Counted from the stretch's first letter, positions 7,376-17,387 are shown. The stretch is DNA of 53,275 nt from Chitiniphilus shinanonensis DSM 23277 (GCF_000374805.1 NZ_KB895359.1:1-53275), one strand, 5' to 3'. Numbers and translations: made by a program. The notes: generated from the letters alone by a model not told the origin.

Positions 7376-10261
7376 TCAGCGCCCGTCCGCGGGCAGCAGC
7401 AGGGTGAACAACGCGCCGCCTTGCGGGTGCGAGGTGGCGAAGATCTCGCCGCCGTGGTCTTCCATGATCTGGCGGCTGATCGCCAGCCCCAGGCCGGTGC
7501 CGCCGCCGGTTTCGCGCATGCGGCTGCTCTGGATGAACTTGTCGAAGATCAGCTCTTCCTCGCCCGGCGGAATGCCGGGGCCGCGGTCGCGCACCGTCAG
7601 CCCGACCGCGGGCGTGCCGTCGTGCAGCAGGGCGGTGGCCAGGTAGCGGATTTCGATCGCCCCGTCCACCGGGCTGAACTTGATCGCGTTCGACAGCAGG
7701 TTGACCACCACCTGCGTCAGCCGCGCCCGGTCGAACACCGCGTACAGCGCCGGCGTGGCCTCGTCGATGTCCAGGTGCAGGCGGCGGGTCTGCAACAGCG
7801 GCGAGATCTCCTGCGTGGCGCCCAGTACCGTCTGTTGCAGGTGGCTGCGGGTCTTGTCGTAGGTCATGCGGTTGGCTTCCAGCCGCGACATGTCGAGCAG
7901 ATCGTTCAGCAGCACCAGCAGGCGGTTGCCGCTGGAGTGGATGCGCTCGAAGTAGCGCGCCAGGTTGTTCGGCTCGGTGCGCCCCACCTTGGATTGCCCC
8001 ATCTCGGAGAACGACAGGATGGCGTGCATCGGCGTCCGCAGTTCGTGCGACATATTGGCCAGGAACGCCGACTTGGCGACGTTGGCGGCTTCGGCCGCCT
8101 CCTTGGCTTCCACCAGGTTCTTCTCGATCTCCTTCAGGTAGGAGATGTTGGTCAGGAAGGCGAAGGCGTATTCCAGCCTGCGGTTGTCGTCGTGGATCGC
8201 CGCGGAGTTGACCAGGAACGGCATCGGCTGGCCGTCGAGCGTGCGCAGCGTCACTTCCTCGATGTGGTTGCGCGTGGTGTCGCGGTCGGCCAGGTCGGCG
8301 GGGAAGATCTGCTCGGCGGCCTCGCCCCACAGCAGCGTCGCCTGCTGGCCGATCAATTCCTCGCGGCGATAGCCCAGCAGCAGGCAGAACGCCTGGTTCA
8401 CGTCGACGATGTGGCGCGCCTCGTCGATCAGGATGTAGCCGTCGGCGGTGGTGTCGATGATGGTGCGCTTCAGCCGTTCGGACTGGCGCAGCGCCTGTGC
8501 GGCGATGCGCTGCGAGGTGACGTCCTCGATCACGCAGATCACGCCCTTGCTCACGTCGCCGGGTACCAGCGCCTTGGCGTAGACCATGGCCCAGAAGCTG
8601 GAGTGGTCGCGTCGGTACAGCTCCATCTCGCCACGGAACACGCCGCCCGCCGACACGCGGGTCCACACCGTCTGCATGATCTCCTCGAAGCGGCTGGGCG
8701 AGGCGAACAGGGCGTGGGTGGGCAGGCCGATGATTTCGCTGCCTTCATAGCCGAACAGCGTTTCGAACACCGGGTTCACCAGGCGCACCGAGTTCTTCAC
8801 CGACAGCATGATCGCCAGCGGGCTGGCGTCGAGCACGGTACGGATCTCGGCGGTGCGTTCCAGCACCAGATCCTGCAGGTGGTCGCGGTGACGGCGCAGT
8901 TCGCGTTCGGTGTTCTGCTGCTCGGTGATGTCGCGCACGGTGCAGCAGGCGTAGGCGTCGGTGTTGAATTCGATATGGCTGAAGGTGATTTCCACCGGCA
9001 GCAGGTGTCCGCCGTGGTCGCGCAGGTGGGTGTTGAGGATCATGCGCTTGTCGATGTGCAGCCGCGCCCAGATTTCCTCCCACTGCGCCTGGCCCATGTC
9101 GGGGAACAGGTCGGTCAGGCGCGACGCCAGCAGCTCGTCGTTGGCCAGCCCGGTGTTGCGTTCCGCCGCATGGTTGGCGTAGCGCAGGTAGGACAGGTGG
9201 TCGGCCCACAGCACCACGTCGGGCGACTGGTCGACCGTGAACTGGGTGAGATAGAGCCGGGATTCGATCTCCTCCACGTGCCGCAACTGGCGCAGCAACA
9301 GGTAGAGCAGCACCGTCACCACCAGGATCAGCCCGACCGCGGCGATCGAGCGCGTCAGCAGGTCGCCGCGGAACTTGGCCAGCGCGCTGCCCAGGTCGAT
9401 CGACACCCGCACGATCAGCGGCAGATCGCTGGTACTGGTGTGGAACACCACCAGCCGCTCGTTGCGGCCGCTGGCGTCCAGCTCGCGGTAGGCCGAGGCG
9501 TGGCGCAGCCGGCGCGCCTCGAATTCCAGCGGCGCGCTTTCGCGCATGTTGCGGCCCAGCTCGGCCGGCTGGAACGGGAAGTTCAGCAGCACCATGCCGT
9601 CGGCGCGCATCAGTTCGATGCGGGTGGAAGGAGGCAGCTTGAGCGACTGATAGAAGCGCAGGAAGTACTCGGGTTCGACGCCGGCCAGCACCACGCCGCC
9701 GAAGCTGCCGTCGGGGCGGTTGATGCGGCGGGTGACCGGGATCAGCCACAGGTTGTCGGTACGGCTGATCACCGGGCGATCCATGCGCAGGCGCAGGTCG
9801 TCGAAGGTGCGGTGGTAGACGAAGTAGTCGCGGTCGGCCAGGTTGACGCGCCGCACCGGGTATTCCAGGCCGTGCGCGCGGATGTAGCCCTGGTCGTCGA
9901 TGGTGATCAGGCCGCGCGTCTGCGGGGTGAGCTGCGTCTTGTCGCGCAGCAGGATGTGCATCATGTATTCCTCGGCCCGGTCCACCCCGCCCAGGCCGTT
10001 CAGGCTTTCCACGATGTTCTGCATGCCCTGTTCGACCGAGATGAAGGTGCGGGTCGCGTGCTCGTCCAGCGAGCGCGCCAGCGACAGCTGCTGCCGTTCC
10101 AGGCCGTCCATGGTCTCGCGGTAGTCGCGCATCGTCATCCAGGCGAGGCTGGCGGCCACCGCCACCAACAGGATGCAATAGAACACGATCAGCCCGGTGC
10201 GCAGCGGTCTGAGCGACGGCTGCGGCGTGGCGGAAGGGCGAAGGCGGAACAGCCGGTTCAT
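7376..10261 (-). CDS. Membrane sensor histidine kinase with three PAS domains
   Basis: A 961-residue sensor kinase. One membrane helix lies at about 22-44, then a large periplasmic sensor of Cache-like appearance (about 45-310), and a second helix at about 315-335. At least three PAS modules follow (about 355-460, 480-600, 615-735), each ending in the typical DIT/DVT/NIS element. The HisKA box [16 protein letters not shown] carries the phosphorylated His at about 739. The HATPase has its N box ([13 protein letters not shown]), a DRGPGIP G1 box and GGTGLGLAI. No receiver or phosphotransfer domain and no response-regulator gene adjoin it, so it is an orphan kinase. The signal is unknown. It starts 16 nt after the uup stop, with no clear ribosome site, so coupled translation with uup is possible. 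Confidence 0.9.
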   Translation of the reverse strand: MNRLFRLRPSATPQPSLRPLRTGLIVFYCILLVAVAASLAWMTMRDYRETMDGLERQQLSLARSLDEHATRTFISVEQGMQNIVESLNGLGGVDRAEEYMMHILLRDKTQLTPQTRGLITIDDQGYIRAHGLEYPVRRVNLADRDYFVYHRTFDDLRLRMDRPVISRTDNLWLIPVTRRINRPDGSFGGVVLAGVEPEYFLRFYQSLKLPPSTRIELMRADGMVLLNFPFQPAELGRNMRESAPLEFEARRLRHASAYRELDASGRNERLVVFHTSTSDLPLIVRVSIDLGSALAKFRGDLLTRSIAAVGLILVVTVLLYLLLRQLRHVEEIESRLYLTQFTVDQSPDVVLWADHLSYLRYANHAAERNTGLANDELLASRLTDLFPDMGQAQWEEIWARLHIDKRMILNTHLRDHGGHLLPVEITFSHIEFNTDAYACCTVRDITEQQNTERELRRHRDHLQDLVLERTAEIRTVLDASPLAIMLSVKNSVRLVNPVFETLFGYEGSEIIGLPTHALFASPSRFEEIMQTVWTRVSAGGVFRGEMELYRRDHSSFWAMVYAKALVPGDVSKGVICVIEDVTSQRIAAQALRQSERLKRTIIDTTADGYILIDEARHIVDVNQAFCLLLGYRREELIGQQATLLWGEAAEQIFPADLADRDTTRNHIEEVTLRTLDGQPMPFLVNSAAIHDDNRRLEYAFAFLTNISYLKEIEKNLVEAKEAAEAANVAKSAFLANMSHELRTPMHAILSFSEMGQSKVGRTEPNNLARYFERIHSSGNRLLVLLNDLLDMSRLEANRMTYDKTRSHLQQTVLGATQEISPLLQTRRLHLDIDEATPALYAVFDRARLTQVVVNLLSNAIKFSPVDGAIEIRYLATALLHDGTPAVGLTVRDRGPGIPPGEEELIFDKFIQSSRMRETGGGTGLGLAISRQIMEDHGGEIFATSHPQGGALFTLLLPADGR

Positions 10262-10277
10262 CGGGCGCTTGCGTCGC

Positions 10278-12182
10278 CTAGCGGCGCGCCTCCAGGGCTT
10301 CCCAGCGCTCCAGCTTGTCGAGCAGCTCGGCTTCGATGGTGTCGATGCGCGCCTGCATCTCCTTGGCCTTCAGCGGGGCGCTGCGGTACAGCTCGGGGTC
10401 GAGCAGGCCCTGTTGCAGCGCCGCCTGTTCGGTTTCCAGCGCCTCGATCTCGCCGGGCAGGCGCTCCAGTTCGCGTTGTTCGTTGAAGCTCAGTTTCTGC
10501 GAGCGCGGCTTGGCGCGCTCGGCGGGCTTGGCGGCCGGCTCGGCCTTTTTTGCGATGGCCGCGCGGCTGGCTTCGGCGCGGGCGCGCGCCGCCTGGTAGT
10601 CGCTGTAGCCGCCGGCGTTCTCCATCAGCACGCCGTCGCCCTCGAAGGCGATGGTCTGGGTGACCACGTTGTCGAGGAAGGCGCGGTCGTGGCTCACCAG
10701 GAACACCGTGCCGGGGTAGTCGGCCAGCAGTTGCTCCAGCAGGTCGAGCGTGTCGATGTCCAGGTCGTTGGTGGGTTCGTCCAGCACCAGCACATTGGCA
10801 GGGCGGGTGAACAGCATGGCGAGCAGCAGGCGGTTGCGCTCGCCGCCCGACAACGACTTCACCGGGCTGCGTGCGCGCTCCGGCGCGAACAGGAATTCCT
10901 CCAGGTAGCCCATCACGTGCTTGCGCGCGCCGCCGATCTCGACGTAATCCTTGCCCTGGCCGATCACGTCGACGATGGCGGCCTCTTCGTCGAGCTGGGT
11001 GCGGAACTGGTCGAAATACGCCACCTGCAGGTTGGTGCCGCGCTTGACGACACCGCTGTCCGGCTCGATCTCGCCCAGGATCAGCTTGAGCAGGGTGGTC
11101 TTGCCGGCGCCGTTGGGGCCGATCAGGCCGATGCGGTCGCCGCGCATCAGCCGGGTGGTGAAATCGCGCATGATCACCTTGTCGCGGCCGGCGGCATCGC
11201 GGAATACCTTGCTGGCGTGCTCGAACTCGGCCACCAGCTTGCCGGAGCGCTCGCCGGCGTCAAGCTGGAAGCTGACGTTGCCGACCCGGTCGCGCCGCGC
11301 CGCGCGTTCGCGCCGCAGCGCCTCCAGCCGGCGCACGCGGCCTTCGTTACGGGTGCGGCGTGCCTCGATGCCCTTGCGGATCCACACTTCCTCCTGCGCC
11401 AGCACCTTGTCGAACTTGCGGTTGACGGTCTCCTCCTGCGCCAGCAGGTCGGCCTTGCGCGTCTCGTAGGTGCTGAAGTTGCCGGGGAAGCTGGTCAGCC
11501 GGCCACGGTCGAGTTCGACGATGCGGGTGGCCACGTTGTCGAGGAAGCGCCGGTCGTGGGTGACGAACAGCACGCTGCCGGCGAAATTGTTGAGCAGGCC
11601 CTCCAGCCATTCGATGGCGGACACGTCCAGATGGTTGGTCGGCTCGTCCAGCAGCAGCAACTGCGGCTGGGCCACCAGCGCGCGCGCCAGCGCCACGCGC
11701 TTTTTCCAGCCGCCGGACAGCTCGTCCACCTTCAGCTCGGGCGCCAGCCCGAGGTGCGACAGCGTGGTGGCGATCAGGGCGTCGAACTTCCAGCCGTCGC
11801 GCGCTTCCAGCGCGTGTTGCAGCTCGTTGAGGCGCGCCATCGCCGCTTCGCTGCCGTCCTGATGCAGCGCCACGTGGTGGTAGTCGGTCAGCAATTGGCG
11901 CAACTCGCCCAGGCCGTCGGCCACCGCTTCGAACACCGTCGCGCCGGGCGCGAACTGTGGTTCCTGCGCCACGAATGCCACCTGGGCATCCTGCGCCAGG
12001 CGGATCTCGCCGTCGTCCAGCCGCACCACACCGGCGATGGCCTTGAGCAGCGACGACTTGCCCTGGCCGTTGCGCCCGATCAGCCCGACGCGCTCGCCCG
12101 GCTCCACCACCAGGTTGGCGTGGTCCAGCAGCGGCCAGTGGCCAAAGGCGAGGGAGGCTTGTTCGACGAGCAGCAGGGGCAT
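10278..12182 (-). CDS. uup: ABC-F ATPase Uup
   Basis: A cytosolic duplicated ATPase of the ABC-F class. Uup proteins bind ribosomes and DNA and lower transposon excision. From the ATG at 12182 (MPLLLVEQ) it has 634 residues, one fewer than E. coli Uup; an earlier frame extension lacks family similarity. The two nucleotide sites are visible: GRNGQGKSS and LSGGWKKRV in the first half, GPNGAGKTT and LSGGERNRL in the second. They are joined by the charged ABC-F linker. A C-terminal coiled coil (last 90 or so residues, with EIEALETEQAALQQ-type heptads) is typical of Uup and separates it from EttA/YbiT. A perfect TATAAT lies 35 nt upstream. Confidence 0.93.
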   Translation of the reverse strand: MPLLLVEQASLAFGHWPLLDHANLVVEPGERVGLIGRNGQGKSSLLKAIAGVVRLDDGEIRLAQDAQVAFVAQEPQFAPGATVFEAVADGLGELRQLLTDYHHVALHQDGSEAAMARLNELQHALEARDGWKFDALIATTLSHLGLAPELKVDELSGGWKKRVALARALVAQPQLLLLDEPTNHLDVSAIEWLEGLLNNFAGSVLFVTHDRRFLDNVATRIVELDRGRLTSFPGNFSTYETRKADLLAQEETVNRKFDKVLAQEEVWIRKGIEARRTRNEGRVRRLEALRRERAARRDRVGNVSFQLDAGERSGKLVAEFEHASKVFRDAAGRDKVIMRDFTTRLMRGDRIGLIGPNGAGKTTLLKLILGEIEPDSGVVKRGTNLQVAYFDQFRTQLDEEAAIVDVIGQGKDYVEIGGARKHVMGYLEEFLFAPERARSPVKSLSGGERNRLLLAMLFTRPANVLVLDEPTNDLDIDTLDLLEQLLADYPGTVFLVSHDRAFLDNVVTQTIAFEGDGVLMENAGGYSDYQAARARAEASRAAIAKKAEPAAKPAERAKPRSQKLSFNEQRELERLPGEIEALETEQAALQQGLLDPELYRSAPLKAKEMQARIDTIEAELLDKLERWEALEARR

Positions 12183-12216
12183 GGCGGGGACGGCAATAGG
12201 GTGGCGGAGTCGGGCG

Positions 12217-12222
12217 ATTATA
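12217..12222 (-). promoter_or_regulatory. Candidate uup -10 box (TATAAT)
   Basis: Read on the minus strand this is a perfect TATAAT ending 34 nt before the uup ATG, giving a leader of roughly 28 nt. No convincing -35 hexamer is seen. Confidence 0.5.
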
Positions 12223-12339
12223 CCTATCGGCGGGTGTCGCAGTCCGGCCCACGGGCGAATCGACGCAGGTTGCGCATCCTGCGCAGGCAAATAGTTCACC
12301 CTGTCGGGCGGGAAGGGGACGTTGCCGGGGTTTTGTGGC

Positions 12340-12345
12340 TAGAAT
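12340..12345 (+). promoter_or_regulatory. -10 box (TAGAAT) placed for a leaderless transcript
   Basis: TAGAAT ends 6 nt before the ATG at 12352, and no Shine-Dalgarno lies between. A polymerase using this box would start on or next to the A of the start codon. Confidence 0.45.
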
Positions 12346-12351
12346 CGGCGG

Positions 12352-13779
12352 ATGCGCACGATCTATTCCATATGCATGGCGGGCTGCCTGCTGCTGGCGC
12401 TGGCGACCTCCGTCCAGGCCGCCAGGCCCAAGGTGGCCACCGCCGATGGCGAGCACCCGCAACTCGACGCGCCCACCGAGCTGGCCGACAGCGACTACGA
12501 TCCGGCCAACCCGCCGCGGCGCCTGCGGGTGCTGGTCGCCAAGGGCGCGAGCACTTTCTTCTTCCGCAACGGCGCGCCGCATGGGGTGGAGCACGCCATG
12601 CTCTACCAGCTCGAACTGTTCCTCAACCGCAACCGCCCCGCCAGCCGCGCGCCGACGCGCGTGCTGTACGTGCCGGTGGAGCCGGGCGAGCTGATCCCGG
12701 CGCTGATGGAAGGACGCGGCGACGTGGCCGCAGGCCTGATGCCGGTGATTCCCGGCGTCGGCCAGTTGGTGGAGTACACCGAGCCTTACCTCAGCGACAG
12801 GTGGTGCCTGGTGCGCCATCGCAGCCGCCCCGCGCTGCCCGGGCTGGACGCGCTGGGCGATACCCCACTGACGCTGCCCAAGGCCAGCTTCGCGCGGCGG
12901 GTCGCCGCCGGCGAGCCCGGCCTGCGCATCATGGACGCGGCGGAGGGCGCCAGTACCGAGAGCCTGCTGGTGTCGATCAACGGCGGCAGCGACGCGGTGA
13001 CGCTCGCCAGCGAATACGTGTTCAAGCTATGGCAGAAACGCCTGCCCAACCTGCGCCAGGACGGCTGTATCGACGGCCCCGTGGCGGTGTCGTGGGCGGT
13101 GGCGCCGCACCACCCGCAACTGCTGGCCGAACTGAACCGCTTCGTCGCCGCCAAGGGCGGCAAGCTGGCGACGCAGGCCGCCGCGCAGACCCAGCGCTTC
13201 CTGCCCGCCGACGGCCGCGCCGACCTGCCGGAAAGCCCGTCGTCCGGCCTCGACCGGCTGGCGGTGCTGGCGCCGGTGTTCCAGGTGGTGGCTGCCGCCA
13301 ACGACATGGATTGGCTGCTGCTGGCCGCCATCGGCCAGCGCGAATCCAAGCTCAACGCGGTCACCCGGCAGAACGGCCCCACCGGCATCATGCAGGTGAA
13401 CCCGAGCACCGCGCGCAAGATGGGGGTCAAGGATCCGCACGGCACCGAGGGCAACATCACCGCCGCGGCGCGCTATCTGGCCTATCTGCGCAAGATGTTC
13501 ACCCGCAGCGAGATCGCCGAGGACGATCAGCTCTATTTCATGCTGGCCGCCTACAACGCCGGCGAGGGCCGGGTGCAGCAGATGCGGCGGCAGGCCGCCA
13601 AGGAAGGGCTGGACCCGAACCGCTGGGGCGGCAACGTGGAGGTCGTGGCACGGCGCATGGTCGGGCAGCGCCTGCTGGACTACGTGTCGTCGGTGAATCG
13701 CTTCTACCTGGCCTATCAGGCGTCCGAGCGCGACGGCGCGCCCAAGTCCAGGGCGGCCAGCATCGCCGAGCGCGACTGA
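12352..13779 (+). CDS. MltF-like lytic transglycosylase with solute-binding domain
   Basis: A periplasmic enzyme that cleaves peptidoglycan glycan strands to 1,6-anhydromuropeptides. It has 475 residues. A signal peptide with a hydrophobic core ends near VQA-A at residue 23; there is no lipobox or other anchor, unlike membrane-bound MltF. Residues about 55-290 form a family-3 solute-binding-like domain, and about 300-440 the SLT domain, with catalytic Glu331 (IGQRESKLN), TGIMQVNPSTAR and AYNAGEGRV. The two-domain order is that of MltF, whose N-terminal domain senses peptides. It is divergent from uup and convergent with glnD, with a shared terminator between. Confidence 0.88.
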   Translation: MRTIYSICMAGCLLLALATSVQAARPKVATADGEHPQLDAPTELADSDYDPANPPRRLRVLVAKGASTFFFRNGAPHGVEHAMLYQLELFLNRNRPASRAPTRVLYVPVEPGELIPALMEGRGDVAAGLMPVIPGVGQLVEYTEPYLSDRWCLVRHRSRPALPGLDALGDTPLTLPKASFARRVAAGEPGLRIMDAAEGASTESLLVSINGGSDAVTLASEYVFKLWQKRLPNLRQDGCIDGPVAVSWAVAPHHPQLLAELNRFVAAKGGKLATQAAAQTQRFLPADGRADLPESPSSGLDRLAVLAPVFQVVAAANDMDWLLLAAIGQRESKLNAVTRQNGPTGIMQVNPSTARKMGVKDPHGTEGNITAAARYLAYLRKMFTRSEIAEDDQLYFMLAAYNAGEGRVQQMRRQAAKEGLDPNRWGGNVEVVARRMVGQRLLDYVSSVNRFYLAYQASERDGAPKSRAASIAERD

Positions 13780-13805
13780 TACGGCGCATCGCAACGGAAT
13801 GAAAC

Positions 13806-13835
13806 AGGGAGTGCCGCGGCACTCCCTTCGTTTTT
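13806..13835 (+). terminator. Terminator after the lytic transglycosylase
   Basis: A 9-bp stem (AGGGAGTGC 13806-13814 with GCACTCCCT 13819-13827), CGCG loop, then TCGTTTTT. It ends the plus-strand gene; glnD converges 38 nt later. Confidence 0.88.
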
Positions 13836-13872
13836 CAGCCCGACCGCCGCGCGGTGGCCGCGGCGTCGGCGC

Positions 13873-16449
13873 TCAGGTCGCCACCGCCTGCAACAGCGCG
13901 CCTTCCAGTTGCAGCGCCGCCTGTTCATCTTCCAGCAGCGTGCCGCTGACCAGGAAGTTGTCCTCGGCGCGTTCGCCCAGCGTCATGATCTTGGCCGAAT
14001 GGATGTCGATGTGATGGGCGGCCAGCACCCGCGCGATGCTCGACAGCAGGCCGGTGCGGTCGCCCGCGGTGATCGACAGCACGTGGCGGCCGCGCTCGTC
14101 GGCACGGATCAGCACGTGCGGCGTCACCGGGAAGTGCCGCTGCTGGCGCGAGATGCGCGCCTTGGTCGGCGGCGGCAGCGGCCCGCCCTGGGCGATGGCG
14201 GCGGCGAGTTCGTATTCGACGAAGTTGGTCAGGTCGCGGTAGTTGTCCACCCGCTCGCCGGGGATGTAGACGTAGAAGCTGTCCAGCGCGTAGCCGTGGC
14301 GCGTCGAGTGCAGGTGCGCGTCGAAGATGGTGTAGCCGGCGCGCTCGAAGAAGCCGCAGATACGCGCGAACAGGTCGGGCACGTCGCGGGCGTATACCAG
14401 CACCTGCAAGCCCTCGCCCGATTCGGACAATTTGGCGCGCACCACCGGCTGCGCGGTATCGACCCGGCCGTAGAGCTGGCGGGTGTGCCAGGCGATCTCG
14501 CGCGCTTCGTGGCGCAGGAAGTACACGGTGTCGAACTGCTGCCACAGCGCCTCGTGCGCGTCCGGACGCAGGCCGTACAGCCGCAGCAGGCGCAGCGCTT
14601 CTTCCTTGCGTTCCTCCAGCCAGGAACGGGTATCGACGTTCTGTTCGCGCAGCGAGCGCAAGGTGGCGTGGTACAGGTCCTCGAGGAGCTTGGCCTTCCA
14701 GGCGTTCCACACCTTGGGACTGGTGCCGCGGATGTCGGCCACGGTCAGCAGGTAGAGCGCGGCCAGCCGGCGCGCGTCGCCCACCATGGTGGCGAACTCC
14801 ACCACCACGTCCGGGTCGTACACGTCCTGCTTCTGCGCCACGTGCGACATGGTGAGATGGCGCGCCACCAGCCAGGGCACCAGCGCCATGTCGTCCGGGT
14901 GCAGCGGGTGGCTGGCGCAGAAGCGCGCGGCGATCTCGGCGCCCAGTTTGGAATGGTCGCCGCCGCGCCCCTTGCCGATGTCGTGGAACAGCGCGGCCAG
15001 GTACAGCGCCTCGGGGCGCTCGAATTCCTCGATCAGCCGCGAGCACAGCGGGTATTCGTGGGTGAAGGCGGGCACGGCGAAGCGGCGCAGGTTGCGCAGC
15101 ACCATCAGCGTGTGCTCGTCCACGGTGTAGACGTGGAACAGGTCGTGCTGCATGCGTCCGACCACGTGGCCGAAGTCGGGGATATAGCGCCCCAGCACGC
15201 CGTACTGGTTCATCCGCCGCAGCGCGCGGGTCAGGCCGCGCGGTTCGCGGAACATCTGGATGAACAGTTCGCGGTTGTGCGGATCGGTACGGAAGCGCTC
15301 GTCGATCAGCGGCCGCGCATGCCACAGCGCGCGCAGCGTTTCCGGCGCGATGTCGGTGATGGCGCGTTCGCGCTCGGTGAGCAGGAACAGCTCCAGGATC
15401 GCCGACGGCTCGCGCTGGAAGGTGTCGGGCGCGGCGATCTCCAGTACGCCGCCGCGCAGGTTGAAGCGCGGGTTCAGCGCCACCAGCTCGCTGCCGACCT
15501 GCGAATAGATGCGTGCGCGCAGCGCCTGCACCAGCAGCGGCACCAGCTGGCTGACGACGCGGGCGGCGCGGTAGTAGTGCGCCATCAGTTGTTCGCTGGC
15601 GCGGTTGAAGTGGTCGTCGATGAAGCCGAAGTCGGCGGCGAGGCGGTTCTGGTAATCGAACAGGATGCGATCTTCGCGGCGGCGCGCCAGCCGGTGCAAC
15701 TGGATGCGCATGGTGCGCAGCACCCGCTCGGCGCGGCGCAGCTTGAGGCTTTCCTCGCCGGTGAGCATGCCCTCGGCCGCCAGCGCGCGCCAGTCGTGGC
15801 CCAGGCGCAGCGCGGCGGCGATCCAGCCGACCAGGTGCAGGTCGCGCAGGCCGCCGGGGGCTTCCTTGATATGCGGTTCCAGCTTGTAGGTGGCGTTCTG
15901 GAAGCGGCCGTAGCGCGCCTGCTGTTCCAGCAGCTTGGCCTCGAAGAAATCCTTGGGGTCGATGTGCTGGAACACCGCGGCCTGGAACCCGGCGAAGCGC
16001 TCGGCGTCGCCGGCGAGGCGCCGCGCCTCGATCAGTGCGGTCTGCACCGTGATGTCGCGGGCCTCGGCCAGGCATTCGGCGATGGTGCGCACCGCGTGCC
16101 CGACCTCCAGCCCGATGTCCCACAATTCGCCGATCAGTCCTTCCAGTTCGGCGAGCAGCGCCGGCGGCGCGTCGTCGGGCAGCAGGATCAGCAGGTCGAT
16201 GTCGGAATACGGGTACAACTCGCCCCGGCCGTAGCCGCCGACGGCGACCAGCAGGGTGTCGTGCGGGAAAGCGTGGCGCGCCCACAGCGCTTGCAGGGTG
16301 CGGTCGGTCAGCCGCGCCAGGCGCCGCAGCAGCGGGGCGGACAGGCGCGGGTTGGCACAGTTGTCCAGCAATTGCTGCTTGGCGTCGGCGTAGGCGATGC
16401 GCAGCGCGGCGAGCGAGCCGGGTTCGGCGGTGGCGGGCGAGGTGGGCAT
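13873..16449 (-). CDS. glnD: [Protein-PII] uridylyltransferase / uridylyl-removing enzyme
   Basis: The bifunctional nitrogen sensor that adds UMP to PII proteins at low glutamine and removes it at high glutamine. It has 858 residues, near the usual 860-890. Domains in order: nucleotidyltransferase with GGYGRGE at 71-77 and the metal-binding Asp pair in SDID (Asp83, Asp85); a GlnD-specific helical linker; an HD domain with His489-Asp490 in LFHDIGKGRGGDHS, the uridylyl-removing site; and two C-terminal ACT domains that sense glutamine. The ATG has AGGA upstream. It lies 61 nt behind map, with a strong hairpin between them. Confidence 0.96.
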   Translation of the reverse strand: MPTSPATAEPGSLAALRIAYADAKQQLLDNCANPRLSAPLLRRLARLTDRTLQALWARHAFPHDTLLVAVGGYGRGELYPYSDIDLLILLPDDAPPALLAELEGLIGELWDIGLEVGHAVRTIAECLAEARDITVQTALIEARRLAGDAERFAGFQAAVFQHIDPKDFFEAKLLEQQARYGRFQNATYKLEPHIKEAPGGLRDLHLVGWIAAALRLGHDWRALAAEGMLTGEESLKLRRAERVLRTMRIQLHRLARRREDRILFDYQNRLAADFGFIDDHFNRASEQLMAHYYRAARVVSQLVPLLVQALRARIYSQVGSELVALNPRFNLRGGVLEIAAPDTFQREPSAILELFLLTERERAITDIAPETLRALWHARPLIDERFRTDPHNRELFIQMFREPRGLTRALRRMNQYGVLGRYIPDFGHVVGRMQHDLFHVYTVDEHTLMVLRNLRRFAVPAFTHEYPLCSRLIEEFERPEALYLAALFHDIGKGRGGDHSKLGAEIAARFCASHPLHPDDMALVPWLVARHLTMSHVAQKQDVYDPDVVVEFATMVGDARRLAALYLLTVADIRGTSPKVWNAWKAKLLEDLYHATLRSLREQNVDTRSWLEERKEEALRLLRLYGLRPDAHEALWQQFDTVYFLRHEAREIAWHTRQLYGRVDTAQPVVRAKLSESGEGLQVLVYARDVPDLFARICGFFERAGYTIFDAHLHSTRHGYALDSFYVYIPGERVDNYRDLTNFVEYELAAAIAQGGPLPPPTKARISRQQRHFPVTPHVLIRADERGRHVLSITAGDRTGLLSSIARVLAAHHIDIHSAKIMTLGERAEDNFLVSGTLLEDEQAALQLEGALLQAVAT

Positions 16450-16484
16450 CGGGGTTCCTGGGGCGGCGGTCCGCCAAAGCGGAA

Positions 16485-16505
16485 GGGCCGGGCAATGCCC
16501 GGCCC
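16485..16505 (-). terminator. Hairpin between map and glnD, possible weak terminator
   Basis: A perfect 9-bp GC stem (GGGCCGGGC 16485-16493 with GCCCGGCCC 16497-16505) with a 3-nt loop. On the minus strand it is followed by TTCCGCTTT rather than a clean T run, so it may only attenuate readthrough from map into glnD. Confidence 0.5.
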
Positions 16506-16510
16506 CGCGT

Positions 16511-17317
16511 TCAACCGAGCAGCCAGCCTTCCGGGCGCGGCGGCGTGCCGTCCGACACGGTGAGGATCTCGTAGCCGGTCTCGGTGACCAGCACGGTGTG
16601 CTCCCACTGCGCCGACAGCGAGCGATCCTTGGTGACGATGGTCCAGCCGTCGGCCAGCCCTTTGATCTCGCGGCGGCCGGCGTTGATCATCGGCTCGATG
16701 GTGAAGATCATGCCGGGCTTCAGTTCCGGGCCGGTGCCGGCGCGGCCGTAATGCAGCACCTGCGGCTCTTCGTGGAACACCTGGCCGATGCCGTGGCCGC
16801 AGAATTCGCGCACCACCGAATAGCCGGCCTTCTCCGCGTACTTCTGGATGGCGGCGCCGATGTCGCCCAGATGCGCGCCGGGCTTGACCTGGTCGATGCC
16901 GATCCACATGCAGTCGAAGGTGATGCGCGCCAGCCGCTGGGCGTGGTTGGCGACCTCGCCGACATTGAACATGCGGCTGGTGTCGCCGTGGTAGCCGTCC
17001 TTGATCACGGTGACGTCGATGTTCAGCACGTCGCCGTTCTTCAGCGGCTTGTCGTTGGGAATGCCATGGCAGACCACCTGGTTGATCGAGGTGCAGACCG
17101 AGGCCGGGTAGGGCGTGTAGCCCGGCGGCGCATAGTTGAGCGGCGCGGGCGTGGTGCCCTGCACCTTCACCATGTAGTCGTGGCACAGGCGGTCCAGCTC
17201 GGCGGTGGTGACGCCCGGCTTCACGAACGGCGTGATGTAGTCGAGCACTTCGGAGGCCAGCCGGCCGGCGATGCGCATCTTGGCGATGTCTTCGGTGGTC
17301 TTGATGATGATGGGCAT
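16511..17317 (-). CDS. map: Methionine aminopeptidase, type I
   Basis: Removes the initiator methionine from nascent proteins using two metal ions. It has 268 residues from the ATG at 17317, which is preceded by GGGGAG at good spacing; a 7-codon longer frame has no ribosome site. The family residues are visible: His in FCGHGIG, Asp in NIDVTVIKDGYHGDT, the metal His within GHGIGQVFHEEP, and Glu in FTIEPMI and QWEHTVLVTE. It lacks an N-terminal extension, so it is a short type Ia enzyme. The minE terminator lies within its leader, so the map promoter must be close to or inside that hairpin region. Confidence 0.96.
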   Translation of the reverse strand: MPIIIKTTEDIAKMRIAGRLASEVLDYITPFVKPGVTTAELDRLCHDYMVKVQGTTPAPLNYAPPGYTPYPASVCTSINQVVCHGIPNDKPLKNGDVLNIDVTVIKDGYHGDTSRMFNVGEVANHAQRLARITFDCMWIGIDQVKPGAHLGDIGAAIQKYAEKAGYSVVREFCGHGIGQVFHEEPQVLHYGRAGTGPELKPGMIFTIEPMINAGRREIKGLADGWTIVTKDRSLSAQWEHTVLVTETGYEILTVSDGTPPRPEGWLLG

Positions 17318-17330
17318 TGATGCTCCCCGA

Positions 17331-17361
17331 AAAGACAAAGAGAGGCTGCGCCTCTCTTTGT
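17331..17361 (-). terminator. Terminator of the minCDE operon
   Basis: An 11-bp stem (17335-17345 with 17351-17361) with a CTGCG loop. Read on the minus strand it is followed by CTTTTC. It lies 27 nt after the minE stop and 14 nt before the map start codon, so it also occupies the map leader. Confidence 0.8.
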
Positions 17362-17387
17362 GGAATCTATGCAGTCAGTAGCGGATT

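Noticed and set aside
5655-7646. Long plus-strand frame opposite prfC and the kinase
   Set aside because: It is a mirror of the high-GC antisense frame: His/Val/Gln/Ala-rich with no domains, covering two clear genes on the other strand.
7293-8666. N-terminal extension of the prfC frame to 987 residues
   Set aside because: The extra 458 residues are the wrong frame of the kinase gene; the ATG at 7292 gives the exact RF3 length.
7301-10486. 1061-codon plus-strand frame opposite the histidine kinase
   Set aside because: Antisense shadow produced by GC-rich third positions; the minus strand holds a full-length kinase with all motifs.
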